Made by a program: the position numbers and the translations under genes. This document shows positions 29,432 to 38,923 of a stretch of DNA of 64,000 bases, piece by piece. Every line of letters begins with the position of its first letter. Within the stretch, counting starts at the first letter, position 1. Where the stretch lies: NCBI RefSeq assembly GCF_024198175.1, contig NZ_JAJVKV010000002.1, forward strand, positions 124,001 to 188,000, read 5' to 3'. The notes beneath the pieces are model-generated. The model saw nothing but the letters and a program-made list of their open reading frames with translations, searched no databases and was not told the DNA's origin. This DNA comes from Pyxidicoccus xibeiensis. Its GTDB lineage: Bacteria > Myxococcota > Myxococcia > Myxococcales > Myxococcaceae.

Positions 29432-30685
29432 ATGACTGCTGTGAAGCGCTCCGGGCGGCGCGTGGTGCACGTCCTTCGCAAGTACGATCCTCGGGAGTGG
29501 GGCGGGACGGAGACGCACGTCGTGGAGGTGACGCGGCGGCTGGCGGAGCTGGGCTGGCGGCCGGAGGTGCACGCGCCGAGCGGACCCTCGGAGCCGGACC
29601 GCGCGCTGGGCCCCCAGGTTCCGTTGGTGCGCTACCGGGCCTTCTGTCCATTCATTGGTCCGGCCGGAAAGCGGAAGGCACTCGTCGCAACCGCCGGCAA
29701 CCTGGCCTCCTTCGATGAGCCTCTCCGGCTCGTGCGTGACCGGGGGCTCGCCCTGGCGCACCTGCACACGGCGGGGCGCATCGGTGGGGCTGTGCGGACG
29801 GCCATGCGCCTCACCGGGCGTCCGTATGTCATCTCGGTGCATGGGCCCCTGCTGGCGCGGAAGTCCTGGCTGGAGGAGGACACCGCGCGGCGGCTGTCCG
29901 GACTCCTCGACGTGGGCAGGCCCATCGGGTGGCTGCTCGGTGCCCGGCGCGTCATCCAGGACGCCGAGCGCGTCATCACCTTCAACTCGGAGGAGCGGCG
30001 CGCCCTGAGTGCGGTGGTCGGTGACCGGGCGGTGCGGCTCGATCAGGGCGTCAACTTGGAGCGGATGGCCTCGGGAAGTGCGGACCGGGCGCGCGAGCGT
30101 TGGCCCCAGCTCGCGCGCTCACGCCTGGTCACCGTGGTGGGGCGTATCTCCCCGGAGAAGAACCAGGTGCTGGCGGTCCGGGCCTTCTCCGTGGGGGCGC
30201 CCGCGGACCACCACCTGGTGCTCGCGGGCGCGGCGGTGCACACCGCCTACCGGGAGCAACTGCTGCGGGAGATCCAGACACAGGGCGTCGGCTCGCGTGT
30301 CCATATCATGGGCAACCTGGACGCGGCGAAGGAGGTCCCGGACTTGATGGCCCTCTCCAGGCTGGTGCTGGTGCCCTCGGAGTATGAGGCCTTCGGGCTG
30401 GCGGTGCTGGAGGCGTGGGCGGCCAGCCGTCCGACAATGCTGGCGGTGCACTCGGGGCTGACGGACCTCGCCGAGGCCATCGGCCAGGATGGACTGAGCG
30501 TGCCGACGTTGGAGGTGGAGGACTGGGCTGCGGCGCTGCGGCAGGCGCTCGCCAGCCCGGAGCGGCTGGAGGTGGCGGCGCGCGCGGGCGCGGAGCTGGT
30601 GCGTCGGCGCTTCAGCTGGGACGTGGTGGTGCGGAAGCTCGAGGAGCTCTACCAGGAGGTCATCGAGAGGGGAGGGCGGCGGTGA
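29432..30685 (+). CDS. GT4-family glycosyltransferase
   Basis: A 417-residue GT-B enzyme. VVHVLRKYDPREWGGTETHV is the start of the acceptor domain with a GGTE motif, then VISVHGPLLARKSWLEEDTA, donor-domain VTVVGRISPEKNQVLAVRAF, VHIMGNLDAAKEVPDLMALS and LVPSEYEAFGLAVLEAWAAS with the Glu pair. The ATG at 29432 is preferred because of the conserved 15-base gap to the sigma-54 GC; GTG at 29426 or 29441 would be alternatives. First gene of a three-gene operon. Confidence 0.9.
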   Translation: MTAVKRSGRRVVHVLRKYDPREWGGTETHVVEVTRRLAELGWRPEVHAPSGPSEPDRALGPQVPLVRYRAFCPFIGPAGKRKALVATAGNLASFDEPLRLVRDRGLALAHLHTAGRIGGAVRTAMRLTGRPYVISVHGPLLARKSWLEEDTARRLSGLLDVGRPIGWLLGARRVIQDAERVITFNSEERRALSAVVGDRAVRLDQGVNLERMASGSADRARERWPQLARSRLVTVVGRISPEKNQVLAVRAFSVGAPADHHLVLAGAAVHTAYREQLLREIQTQGVGSRVHIMGNLDAAKEVPDLMALSRLVLVPSEYEAFGLAVLEAWAASRPTMLAVHSGLTDLAEAIGQDGLSVPTLEVEDWAAALRQALASPERLEVAARAGAELVRRRFSWDVVVRKLEELYQEVIERGGRR

Positions 30686-31515
30686 TGGACGGGATTCCGG
30701 TGAGGCGGGTGTTCCGCCGCTTGCTGTGGATGGCGCTGGAACGGCTGGCCCGCTCCTTCGACGACGACGAGCTCCGGCGCTCGGCGATGGTATTCGCGCC
30801 GCACCCGGATGACGAGACGCTGGGCTGCGGGGGGGCCATCCTCCAGAAGCGGCGCGCGGGGGCAGTGGTGCGAATCGCCTTCCTGACGGACGGCTCCAGC
30901 TCTCACCTCCAGCTGGCTTCGCGCGATGAGCTGAGGGCGATACGGGCCCGGGAGGCGTTGCGCGCGGCGAAGGTGCTGGGCGTGGAGGAAGAGGACGTCT
31001 TCATGCTGGGCTTTCCCGACGCCGCGCTGGGCTCGCACCGCGAGGCGGCCGTGGCCAGGGTGGGGGAGCTGCTGCGGCGGCACCGGCCGGAGCAGCTCTT
31101 CGTCCCGTACGCTCGGGGCGAGCACCAGGACCACGTGAGCACGAACCACATCGTCCATGAAGCGGTGGCACGGGCGGGGCTGCCAGTCACGGTGCTCGAG
31201 TACGCGGTGTGGGCCTGGCGGCACTGGCCCATGGTGGGCTTCGGGCGGACACGGCTGCAGCAGCGGTCCGTGCTGGCGGGAACGGTGTCCACGCGGCTGG
31301 GCCTGCGGATGGTGCGGGAGTTCCGGACGAAGGTGCCCATCCAGGACGTGGTGGGGCAGAAGCGCGCCGCGCTGGCGCTGCACGCATCACAGATGGAGCG
31401 CCGCAACGCGGAGCCACGCTGGCGCACGCTGCAGGACGTGGACGGGGGCGATTTCCTCCCGTGCTTCTTCGAGGACTACGAGCTCTACCGCCGCATCGAC
31501 GTCGCGGCGCGCTGA
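30685..31515 (+). CDS. PIG-L family deacetylase
   Basis: A 276-residue PIG-L/LmbE-like metal-dependent amidase. The zinc motif PHPDDETLGCGGAILQ is at residues about 36-52, and the third ligand lies in YARGEHQDHVSTNHIVHEA (HxxDH). The family removes N-acetyl groups from GlcNAc-type sugars, so it probably deacetylates an N-acetylhexosamine of the polysaccharide or its lipid intermediate. It starts ATG 30685, sharing TGATG with the stop of the GT4 gene, and its stop is shared with the next start. Confidence 0.92.
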   Translation: MDGIPVRRVFRRLLWMALERLARSFDDDELRRSAMVFAPHPDDETLGCGGAILQKRRAGAVVRIAFLTDGSSSHLQLASRDELRAIRAREALRAAKVLGVEEEDVFMLGFPDAALGSHREAAVARVGELLRRHRPEQLFVPYARGEHQDHVSTNHIVHEAVARAGLPVTVLEYAVWAWRHWPMVGFGRTRLQQRSVLAGTVSTRLGLRMVREFRTKVPIQDVVGQKRAALALHASQMERRNAEPRWRTLQDVDGGDFLPCFFEDYELYRRIDVAAR

Positions 31516-32948
31516 TGGAGACGAAGTCCATCATCTTCCTGAGCCTGTGCTCGGTGGTGATTCCCGCGGGAGTCATCGCAGTGGGCAGGTTTCCGCGCTT
31601 GAAGCACCTCTGCGCCGGCCTGCTCATCTGGGGTACCACCCACTCCTCGGCGCGAGCCATCAACTTTTTCAGCCGCGAGTGGTACCGCGGCACCACCCGC
31701 GGCTTTGAGTTCTGCTGGCTCGACTTCCTGTGGATCTTCCTCTTGGTGGACGAGCTGCGGCGGCGCAAGCCGGGCCAGCGGCTGGCGCTGCCCTACGGGC
31801 TGGTCAGCATGGGGGTGTTCTTCGCGTACAACGTGGTGAACGTCCTCCTCTCCGAGCCTCAGCTTTTCGGCCTGTTCGAGCTGTCGAAGATGTTCCGCGG
31901 CGTCATGGTGTACGTGACGATGGCGTACTACGTGAAGAACGAGCGGGACCTTCGCCGCGTCGTCCTGGTGCTGGCCATCACGGTCATCTACGAGTGGTTC
32001 TGGGCGATGCACTCCCGCGTCGTGCTGGGGCACTCGCGGGCGGATGGGACGCTGTTCCATCCGAACACGCTGTCCATGTTCAACCTCATCGCCATCCCGG
32101 TGCTGCTCGCGGTTTCTCTATCGAGCGTCGAGCAACGCCTCAAGCGCCTGTGTGGAGTGGCCGCCTTCCTGGGCTCCGTCTCGGTGCTCTGCACCGTGTC
32201 GCGCGCGGGGCTGGCCTCGCTCGGGCTGCTGCTGGTGGGCGTGGGGCTGACCTGCGGGGCGCTGAAGCTGACCCCGAAGACGGTGGCGGTGGCGTTCGCG
32301 CTGGTGCTCGCGGCGATTCCCCTGGGCATCAAGCTGGCTCCGTCGTTCCAGGCACGCTTCGAGTCGGAGGGTGGGCTGTCCAGGGAGTTCGGGGGCGAGG
32401 CGCACGAAGGGCGCGGCGCGTACGTGCACCTCGCCAGGCTGATGCAGGAGGACCACTTCTTCGGCGTCGGGCTTAACAACTGGTCCTACCAGGTGTCGAA
32501 CCAGTACGGCAGGATGATTGGGTTCGGCTACATCCCATACACGGGCACAGACGAGGCGCCGCCAAAGGGTCCAATCCCGGCGGGCTCGAACGTGGACGCG
32601 GCGCAGGCTCCACCGGGGCACAGCCTGTATCTCATCACGCTCGGTGAGACAGGCTGGCCCGGCGTCTTCTTCTTTGCCGTTGTCTGGCTACGCTGGTTCA
32701 AGATGGGGGCGAGCTTCTTCTTCAGCCGCTCGCCCGCATTCCGCTCGCGCTTTGGCCTGGGTGTCTTCTTTGGCCTCCTGGGCGCCTTCGCCCAGAGCTT
32801 CTCCGAGTGGGAGTACCGACAGACACCGCTCTTCTTCCTGCTGCATACCCTGTTGGGGGCGCTCGCGGCCGTGTACCCGGCCCGCCCGTCGGTGATGGCG
32901 AAGCCGAGGGCGAGCGGAGGGGATGACAAGGCGCGCACCGCGGTGTGA
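31515..32948 (+). CDS. Wzy-type polymerase / O-antigen ligase-like membrane protein
   Basis: A 477-residue protein with about 10 to 12 membrane segments and a large loop at about residues 275-370 (LMQEDHFFGVGLNNWSYQVS, then PPGHSLYLITLGETGWPGVF), which is the Wzy_C/O-antigen-ligase pattern with the H-S and G-x-G-x-N-W motif. It would polymerise repeat units or ligate a polymer in the periplasm. In this locus, a single Wzy is expected for a Wzx/Wzy pathway and this is the only candidate in the window. It starts ATG 31515, overlapping the deacetylase stop by one base, and converges with the Kelch lipoprotein. Confidence 0.85.
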   Translation: METKSIIFLSLCSVVIPAGVIAVGRFPRLKHLCAGLLIWGTTHSSARAINFFSREWYRGTTRGFEFCWLDFLWIFLLVDELRRRKPGQRLALPYGLVSMGVFFAYNVVNVLLSEPQLFGLFELSKMFRGVMVYVTMAYYVKNERDLRRVVLVLAITVIYEWFWAMHSRVVLGHSRADGTLFHPNTLSMFNLIAIPVLLAVSLSSVEQRLKRLCGVAAFLGSVSVLCTVSRAGLASLGLLLVGVGLTCGALKLTPKTVAVAFALVLAAIPLGIKLAPSFQARFESEGGLSREFGGEAHEGRGAYVHLARLMQEDHFFGVGLNNWSYQVSNQYGRMIGFGYIPYTGTDEAPPKGPIPAGSNVDAAQAPPGHSLYLITLGETGWPGVFFFAVVWLRWFKMGASFFFSRSPAFRSRFGLGVFFGLLGAFAQSFSEWEYRQTPLFFLLHTLLGALAAVYPARPSVMAKPRASGGDDKARTAV

Positions 32949-33011
32949 CAGCCACCGCGGTGACGGCCCTGCTCACGCCCCTGTCCTCACGTCATGATGG
33001 AGAGCGAGGAC

Positions 33012-36000
33012 CTACAAACAATTGGTCGGCGTATAACAGCAACTTCCCCCCATACAAATGTTGTACTTGGGGCCCGTACAAGCATTCCCACAAGCGCCAC
33101 AGTTGTCGTTGTCCTCTAGAGTCGTGCACGTGCCATTGGGGCACAGCGTCCAACCAGGCATCGCGGGGAGTGAACAGTCCTGCGTCTCCGTGGTCGTGGA
33201 CCCCACGCACGCCCCGGTTGCGCAACTGTAGGTGTAGCTCGTCACCGTCCGTTGTTGTATCCCCTGCCCGCAAGGGGTGGCGCGGGTGCACGTGCCCCAC
33301 TGCCCGTATGTCGTTGGGCAGTGCTGAGGACCGGGAGGCGTCCGCGTACAAGGCTGCGTCTCCGCGCTGCTGGATGTTGGCGTACACTGTCCTGTCGCGC
33401 AGTTGTAGGTGTAGTGAGTCACCTGGCGAGACTGCGTGCCCGACGCATCACATGTGTCGCTGAACCCACCGCAGGCGCTCCAGCTTCCATAGCTCGAGGA
33501 GCACGGCTGTGGACCGGGCGGCACCCGGCTGCATGCCTGCGTCTCCGTGCTGGTGCTCGACTCGTTGCACGATCCACCTCCGCACTCGTAAGCCGTCACG
33601 GATCTCGACTGCGACCCCGACGCGTCGCAGTAGTCACTGAAGCCTTCGCAGCTTCCCCAGCCTCCGTAGTCCGTACCGCAAGACCTTCCGTCCCTGCTGC
33701 GCGAGCACGCTTGCGTCTCCGTACCGTTGGAGGAGCCGCACGTCCCGTTGGAGCAGGTGTATGAGGTAACCGAGCGCGACTGCGTCCCTGTTTCGTCGCA
33801 GGTGTCACTGTAGCCACTGCAGCTGCTCCAGCCTCCGTAGCTGGGGGTGCCACAGCTGTTACCGTTCGTGTTGCGCGTGCAGGACTGCGTCTCGGTGCTC
33901 GTGGAGGCCACGCACTGCCCGGTGGCGCAGCTGTAGCTGTAGCTCGTCACCGTCCTCGACTGCGTCCCCGTCTGCGCGCAGGCGTCGCTGAAGTTGCACG
34001 CGCTCCACGCCCCGTAGCTGGGCGCCGCGCAGTTGGTGTTGGGAGCCGCTCGCGTACACGCCTGCGTCTCCGTGCTGGTGCTCGACTCGTTGCACGCCCC
34101 GGCCCCACACGTCGAAGCCGTCACCGTCCGCGACTGCGTCCCCGACGTGTCGCAGTAGTCACTGAAGCCTCCGCAGCTTCCCCAGCCGTCGTAGCTCATG
34201 CCGCACGCGGTGCCCCCCGTGCTTCGCGAGCACGCCTGCGTCTCGCCCGAGCTCGAACTGGCACACGTCCCGCTGCTGGTGCAGGCATACGCCGTCACCG
34301 TGCGCGACTGGCTCCCCGTCTCATCGCATGTGTCGCTGAATCCATCGCAGCTCCCCCAGGTTCCATACGAGGGGGCCGCGCATGTGCTTCCCAAGGCCTT
34401 GTTGCTCCAACCGCTCGTCGTTACTCCCGGGTTGCACTCCTGGCATGCCACGCTCGGGTTGGTGGCCCCCGCCGCGTAGTACGCCCCTCCAATCCAGCAC
34501 CCGCTCAGACACTGGCCCGTCGCGTTGCACACCTGTCCGGCACCGCATGCCGTCCCAGTCACCTTCACCGGGTACGTGCAGGCCCCGTTGGCGTACGTGC
34601 CCGGGGAGTCATGGCACGCGCTCGGCGGCGTCGTGCATGCCGGCACTCCCGCGCACGCCCCCGTCCCGCTGCACACGTCGTTGAGGGTTCCACCATTGCC
34701 ATCATTGCAGGCGGTGCCCGCGGCCTTCGGCGCATAGCTGCATGCCCCACTGCCGCACGTGCCCGCCGCCTCGTAGCACTGCCCGGGCGGGCTGTTGCAG
34801 CTCACCGGCGTGCCCGCGCACCCTCCAGCCCCGTTGCACTCCTCACCCACCGTGCACGCATCCCCGTCATCACACCCCGCGCCTGCCGCCTTGTACGCGT
34901 AGGAGCATGCGCCGCCGCTGCACGTGCCGGCCGCCTCGTAGCACTGTCCAGGCGGGCTGCTGCAACTGGTGGGACTTCCCGCGCACACTCCCGCGCCGTT
35001 GCACGCGTCCGCCCCGGTACAGGCATTCCCGTCATCGCACGCCGCGCCCGAAGCCTTCGGTGCGTAGCTGCACACCCCATTGCCGCATGTCCCCGTCGCC
35101 TCGTAGCACGGCCCCGGCGCGCTGTTGCAGCTCACCCCGGCGCATGCGTCGTACCCATACACCTCCGCCGTCGCCAGGCTCACGCTCCCAACTCCTCCCA
35201 CCACCAACACCTTCCCCTCCAGCGGCACCGCCACGTGGACGTACCTCGCCACTCCCATCGGCGTCGTCGCGCTCCACGTCCCGCTGGTCTCGTCGTACAC
35301 CTCCGCGCTGCTCAACGCGCTCCCATTCTGTCCTCCCGCAACCAGCACCTTCCCCGTGCTTAGCAGCGTCGCCGTGTGCAACTCCCGCGCACTCCCCAGC
35401 GCGCCCGTCGCGCTCCACGTCCCCGTGCTCGGGTCGTATACCTCCGCCGTCCCCACCACCCCCACTCCGCTGCTGCGCCCGCCCACCACCAGCACCTTGC
35501 CCGAGGGCAACCGCGTCGCCGTATGGTTGTAGCGCGCCGTCGCCAGCCCTCCCTTCGCCGTCCAGGTATTGCTCGCCGGGTCATACACCTCCGCCGTCGC
35601 CAGGCTCGCGCTCCCGACGCCTCCCACCACCAGCACCTGCCCCGTCGTCAGCAGCGTCGCCGTATGGTTGCGCCGCGCCACTCCCAGGTTCGGGCCCACG
35701 CTCCAGGTTCCCGCCACCGGGTCATACACATCCACATTGAACTTGGCGCCGCTGGAGTTGCCTCCGCCCGCCACCAGCACCTTGCCCGAAGGCAACAGCG
35801 TCGCCGTCAGAGCGTCGCGAGCCACTCCCGAGGCAAAACTCCCCGCTGAAGCCCACGTGTTGGTGGCTGGGTCATAGACTGCCGTGGATGACAAGCGGCC
35901 CGTCGCGTTCTCGCCGCCCGCCACGAGCACCTTGCCCGAAGTCAACAGCGTGGCGGTGAGCACCTGTCGGGGCGCCGGCATGGGGGCGGCGGCAGTCCAG

Positions 36001-36269
36001 GTGCCTGTTGCAGGGTCATAAACGGAGGAGGAGGACAAATAGCCGCTGGAGTTGTAGCCGCCCGCCACCAGCACCTTGCCCGACGGCAGCAGCACCACGC
36101 CCGCATGGTACTTGCGCGACTCGGCCATGGCGCCGGTGGCCGTCCACCCCTCCGCCAATGGCGAAGCGCTGCGGACCAGTGTCGTGTCTTCAGGCGCCTT
36201 GCTGCTACAACCCAAGGCAACACATACCAATCCCAACAGCAGGAGCCTGCTGGCTCTCATTGCGTGCAT
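33012..36269 (-). CDS. Kelch and Cys-rich repeat lipoprotein
   Basis: About 1085 residues. The signal peptide MRASRLLLLGLVCVALGCSS ends with a lipobox Cys, so it is a predicted lipoprotein on the cell surface or periplasmic face. Residues about 40-350 are Kelch-type beta-propeller repeats (LLPSGKVLVAGGYNSSGYLS, YDPATGTWTAAAPMPAPR and several copies). Then come about four CNSPPGQCYEAAGTCGSGAC-type Cys-rich repeats, and then about eight repeats resembling thrombospondin type 1 modules (SYGTWGSCDGFSDTCDETGS, SRTVTAY), ending in a Cys-rich tail. ATG 36269 with GGGA upstream is chosen; in-frame extension to 36473 has no homology. Likely adhesin or matrix protein; function inferred. Confidence 0.8.
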   Translation of the reverse strand: MHAMRASRLLLLGLVCVALGCSSKAPEDTTLVRSASPLAEGWTATGAMAESRKYHAGVVLLPSGKVLVAGGYNSSGYLSSSSVYDPATGTWTAAAPMPAPRQVLTATLLTSGKVLVAGGENATGRLSSTAVYDPATNTWASAGSFASGVARDALTATLLPSGKVLVAGGGNSSGAKFNVDVYDPVAGTWSVGPNLGVARRNHTATLLTTGQVLVVGGVGSASLATAEVYDPASNTWTAKGGLATARYNHTATRLPSGKVLVVGGRSSGVGVVGTAEVYDPSTGTWSATGALGSARELHTATLLSTGKVLVAGGQNGSALSSAEVYDETSGTWSATTPMGVARYVHVAVPLEGKVLVVGGVGSVSLATAEVYGYDACAGVSCNSAPGPCYEATGTCGNGVCSYAPKASGAACDDGNACTGADACNGAGVCAGSPTSCSSPPGQCYEAAGTCSGGACSYAYKAAGAGCDDGDACTVGEECNGAGGCAGTPVSCNSPPGQCYEAAGTCGSGACSYAPKAAGTACNDGNGGTLNDVCSGTGACAGVPACTTPPSACHDSPGTYANGACTYPVKVTGTACGAGQVCNATGQCLSGCWIGGAYYAAGATNPSVACQECNPGVTTSGWSNKALGSTCAAPSYGTWGSCDGFSDTCDETGSQSRTVTAYACTSSGTCASSSSGETQACSRSTGGTACGMSYDGWGSCGGFSDYCDTSGTQSRTVTASTCGAGACNESSTSTETQACTRAAPNTNCAAPSYGAWSACNFSDACAQTGTQSRTVTSYSYSCATGQCVASTSTETQSCTRNTNGNSCGTPSYGGWSSCSGYSDTCDETGTQSRSVTSYTCSNGTCGSSNGTETQACSRSRDGRSCGTDYGGWGSCEGFSDYCDASGSQSRSVTAYECGGGSCNESSTSTETQACSRVPPGPQPCSSSYGSWSACGGFSDTCDASGTQSRQVTHYTYNCATGQCTPTSSSAETQPCTRTPPGPQHCPTTYGQWGTCTRATPCGQGIQQRTVTSYTYSCATGACVGSTTTETQDCSLPAMPGWTLCPNGTCTTLEDNDNCGACGNACTGPKYNICMGGSCCYTPTNCL

Positions 36270-36635
36270 GATATTCCCAGTGAGTGGAGGCTGTCGCTGC
36301 GCCCCCTTGGCTTGCTTCAGCCGGCCACCATGCCTCACTTTCCATGAGAGATACAATTGTCTTGTTGTGCGGCCAGCTGGTTTGAGGGGCAACCTCAAGC
36401 ACACGCATGGCCGCGGGAGGGTCGCGTGCTGGTGCTTTTCATTGCGGACTGGGGTGCTTGGGGACTCATCCATGCCGAATAGAGCGGCTCGGGTTGATGG
36501 AGCACTTCAAGCTGTTCTGCTGCGTGACCAAGGAGCTGCTCCCTGTCTTCTCATTCCGGACGCGAGTGAAATGCCACCCGTATCCTCACTTCGTAGGAGG
36601 AGCTGCACCCCAGGTGAAGTGCGACCCGGTCGCGC

Positions 36636-37793
36636 TCAGTTGCGTCCTGATGCGCGAGGCTCCCTCGGACAAGAAGCCCTGGGCGGGTCGGATGGAACCC
36701 CGGACAGGCCAATGCTCCATCGGAAGGCGCCATTTCTCTCAAGGAGGAGGTAGAGGCCCAAGGGTCCCATCAGCCCCACGAGCGAGCCCAGCGCCAGGTG
36801 GAGCGCGAGCGGCGCATCGGGCAGCACCTTCCCCAAAGCCAGCCTCAGCCCGGACACGAAGTAGATGTGGAAGAGGTACAGGGGCATGCTGATCGAGCCC
36901 AGGTAGACGATCCTGCTCGCCAGCCCCTTCCGCCCGGCGCCCAGGCTCCGAGCGACACCCAGCAGGAACACGGCCAGGGTGAATTGCATGCAGAAGCCCA
37001 GCGGGCCATTGATCAGGCGCAGATCAACGGGCCCCTCATCCAGGCCTGAGGCGTAGAGCGAAACCAGCAGCCCCAGAAGTCCTGCTGGCAGCAGTCCCTG
37101 GAGTGTCAGCGGCAGCCGGGACAGCCTATGGTGCGCCAGCGCCAGCCAGGGCGACAGGCTCATTCCCAGACCGAAGAGGCAGTTCCAGAAAAGGATGAAG
37201 CGGAGGTACCTCATCCCAATTCCAGCCATGGGAGAGTCCCAGGTCTCGAAGGCGCCATGCAACACCACGGACAACCCCAGGTAACCGAGCCCCTCCCATC
37301 TGCCCAGGGCCGGCGCGAGGCGCTTGTACGCCCACGCCAGGCATGAACAGCCCACCAGCGCGTGAACGAACCAGAAGATGGCGTACGGAGGGAACCACGC
37401 ACCAGGGAACTGGGCCAGCAGCGCCAGCCAGCCTCCGAGGGTGTGAGGACGCGCCCGGGAGAGTTCATGGACATAGAGGAAGACGGGGGCCCACACCAAC
37501 ATGGGGAGGACGAGCTTGCGCAGCTTCCTGTGTGCGAACTCCCGGAAGGGAGTGTCCTGCCCACCGAAGAGCGACACCGCGGCTCCCGAGCTGATGAGCA
37601 TCACCGCCATGTTGAAGCTGTGGATGACCCCTGCGGCGAACCGCAGCTCCTCGTGCTCCGGAGAGAAGAGCTTGCGCACTCCTTGGGAGGGCTCCACGCC
37701 AATCACATGGACGAGCACCACGAGCAGCAGGCTGGCGCCGCGGACGAAGAACAGATCCTCGGACAGCGCCTTGCGAATCACCGGATTGCGCAT
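36636..37793 (-). CDS. Membrane acyltransferase, AT3 family
   Basis: A 385-residue acyltransferase-3 protein with about ten transmembrane helices. The first helix LLLVVLVHVIGVEPSQG carries the catalytic His of the xxHxxxx motif, and the later helices carry APVFLYVHELSRAR, AIFWFVHALVGCS and MPLYLFHIYFVSGLRLAL. This family (as in OafA/ExoZ) attaches acetyl or other acyl groups to surface polysaccharides. The C-terminus ends with a short polar tail. Isolated gene on the minus strand at the edge of the polysaccharide region. No promoter motif recognised. Confidence 0.88.
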   Translation of the reverse strand: MRNPVIRKALSEDLFFVRGASLLLVVLVHVIGVEPSQGVRKLFSPEHEELRFAAGVIHSFNMAVMLISSGAAVSLFGGQDTPFREFAHRKLRKLVLPMLVWAPVFLYVHELSRARPHTLGGWLALLAQFPGAWFPPYAIFWFVHALVGCSCLAWAYKRLAPALGRWEGLGYLGLSVVLHGAFETWDSPMAGIGMRYLRFILFWNCLFGLGMSLSPWLALAHHRLSRLPLTLQGLLPAGLLGLLVSLYASGLDEGPVDLRLINGPLGFCMQFTLAVFLLGVARSLGAGRKGLASRIVYLGSISMPLYLFHIYFVSGLRLALGKVLPDAPLALHLALGSLVGLMGPLGLYLLLERNGAFRWSIGLSGVPSDPPRASCPREPRASGRN

Positions 37794-37888
37794 TCACATA
37801 TGTCCCATGTGCTTCCTGCTGCCCGTGCCTTCATGCAGGTATCGTGCTCCATGCTTCGCGGCCTCACCGCCGTCTGCCTGTCTCTGCT

Positions 37889-37926
37889 GTCTCATGCTGG
37901 GACGTCAGGCTGTCTCGGGTTGAGTC
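37889..37926. promoter_or_regulatory. Paired palindromes, 23-bp spacing (first pair)
   Basis: GTCTCATGCTGGGAC at 37889-37903 and GTCTCGGGTTGAGTC at 37912-37926, 23 bases start to start, the same arrangement as at 24777. A degenerate GTCYC-N5-GAGAY reading holds for each. They lie upstream of the pseudogene glycosyltransferase, ahead of a second pair. Confidence 0.5.
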
Positions 37927-37974
37927 CCTCGCTGGGGATGGCTCGTTCCCTCGAGAGGACGGCCCGTCTCGGCT

Positions 37975-38012
37975 GTCCCGGGGCGAGATGAAGGGCCGTC
38001 CCGGAACAGGAC
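37975..38012. promoter_or_regulatory. Paired palindromes, 23-bp spacing (second pair)
   Basis: GTCCCGGGGCGAGAT at 37975-37989 and GTCCCGGAACAGGAC at 37998-38012, again 23 bases start to start. The pair ends 40 bases before the sigma-54 -24 element, the same distance as at the 29334 pair. Confidence 0.5.
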
Positions 38013-38051
38013 AAGCAGGGCCGGAATGCCAGGATTGTGCTGCCGCTGGTT

Positions 38052-38065
38052 GGAACGGCACTTGC
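38052..38065 (+). promoter_or_regulatory. Sigma-54 promoter of the decayed glycosyltransferase unit
   Basis: TTGGAACGGCACTTGCTC: GG at 38052-38053, ten bases, GC at 38064-38065, with a perfect TTGCT -12 and TGGAAC at -24. The predicted transcript start is about 38077; the first in-frame ATG is at 38090. The close match suggests this unit belonged to the same eps regulon before it decayed. Confidence 0.6.
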
Positions 38066-38089
38066 TCTGTCAGGCTCGTGCCTTCTTTC

Positions 38090-38923
38090 ATGAGTCCCTT
38101 CCAGGATGGCGCGAGGGAGTCCGCGAAGGTGCGGGTTCTCTTTGTCGCCTGGTCTTTGCGCGAGGAGCGACGGTGGCTGGGCGAGTTCCTCCCGCAGGGG
38201 CGTTTCGAGTGCGCCTGCGTGGGCCTGGAGGAGCCGGTCGACTCGACCCGGAAGCGCGCGCCCGGCAAGAAGTGCTGGCAGCTCTTCCGACTGGCCCTGA
38301 AGGCGCGGCGGCACCTGGCCCGACATCCGCAGGACCTCATCGTCACGGCCTTCCCGCAGGTGGGCTTCACAGTGGGGTTGGTGAACCTGCTGAGCTTGGC
38401 GCGGACGGGAGCAGAGCTGAAGGCGGAGGACTGTGGCGGGGCGCGTGAGCGCTTCCGGCGTGGCCCATTCCCGCCAACGTCAAGGTCCTCACCAGCATCC
38501 CCCAGCAGGACTGCCTGCGCGTCATCAAGGAGGCGGAGCGTGGCCATCTCCGTCAGCAACCGGGAGACGGCGAGCGGGCAGATGACGTTGATACAGGCCG
38601 TGTCGCTCGGGGGCTCAGTGGTCGCGACCCGGTGCATCGGGACCGGGGGCTACGTCCGCCACGGCGAGAACGGCTGGGTCGTCTCGATGGGAGACGTGGA
38701 GGAATGGCGATTCACCCTGCACTCCATCCTGTACGCCGCCGCCGAGCGGCAATGGGTGGCCACCGCGGCACTGTGCTGCGCCCAGGAGCGCTTCACGGAC
38801 CGGGCCGGCACCCAGGTGGTGAGGGCGCTCGCCCAGGAGCTGTGCCCGGTCAAGGGCTCGCTGCATGGCCGAGCGCAGCAGGGGCCCATGGAACGCGGAG
38901 AGCAGCAGGAGCCAGCCCGATGA
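38090..38923 (+). pseudogene. GT4-like glycosyltransferase pseudogene
   Basis: The frame starting at 38090 begins well (VRVLFVAWSLREERRWLGEF, then an RHLARHPQDLIVTAFPQVGF segment) and ends with a normal GT4 donor-domain signature (ISVSNRETASGQMTLIQAVS, then RHGENGWVVSMGD). In between, about 38440-38540, the reading frame slips: in another frame there is NVKVLTSIPQQDCLRVIKEA, which would be the middle of the same domain. Length is only about 277 residues in the main frame against 350-400 for the family, so part of the middle is deleted as well. Frameshifts and internal loss make it a pseudogene. Confidence 0.75.
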
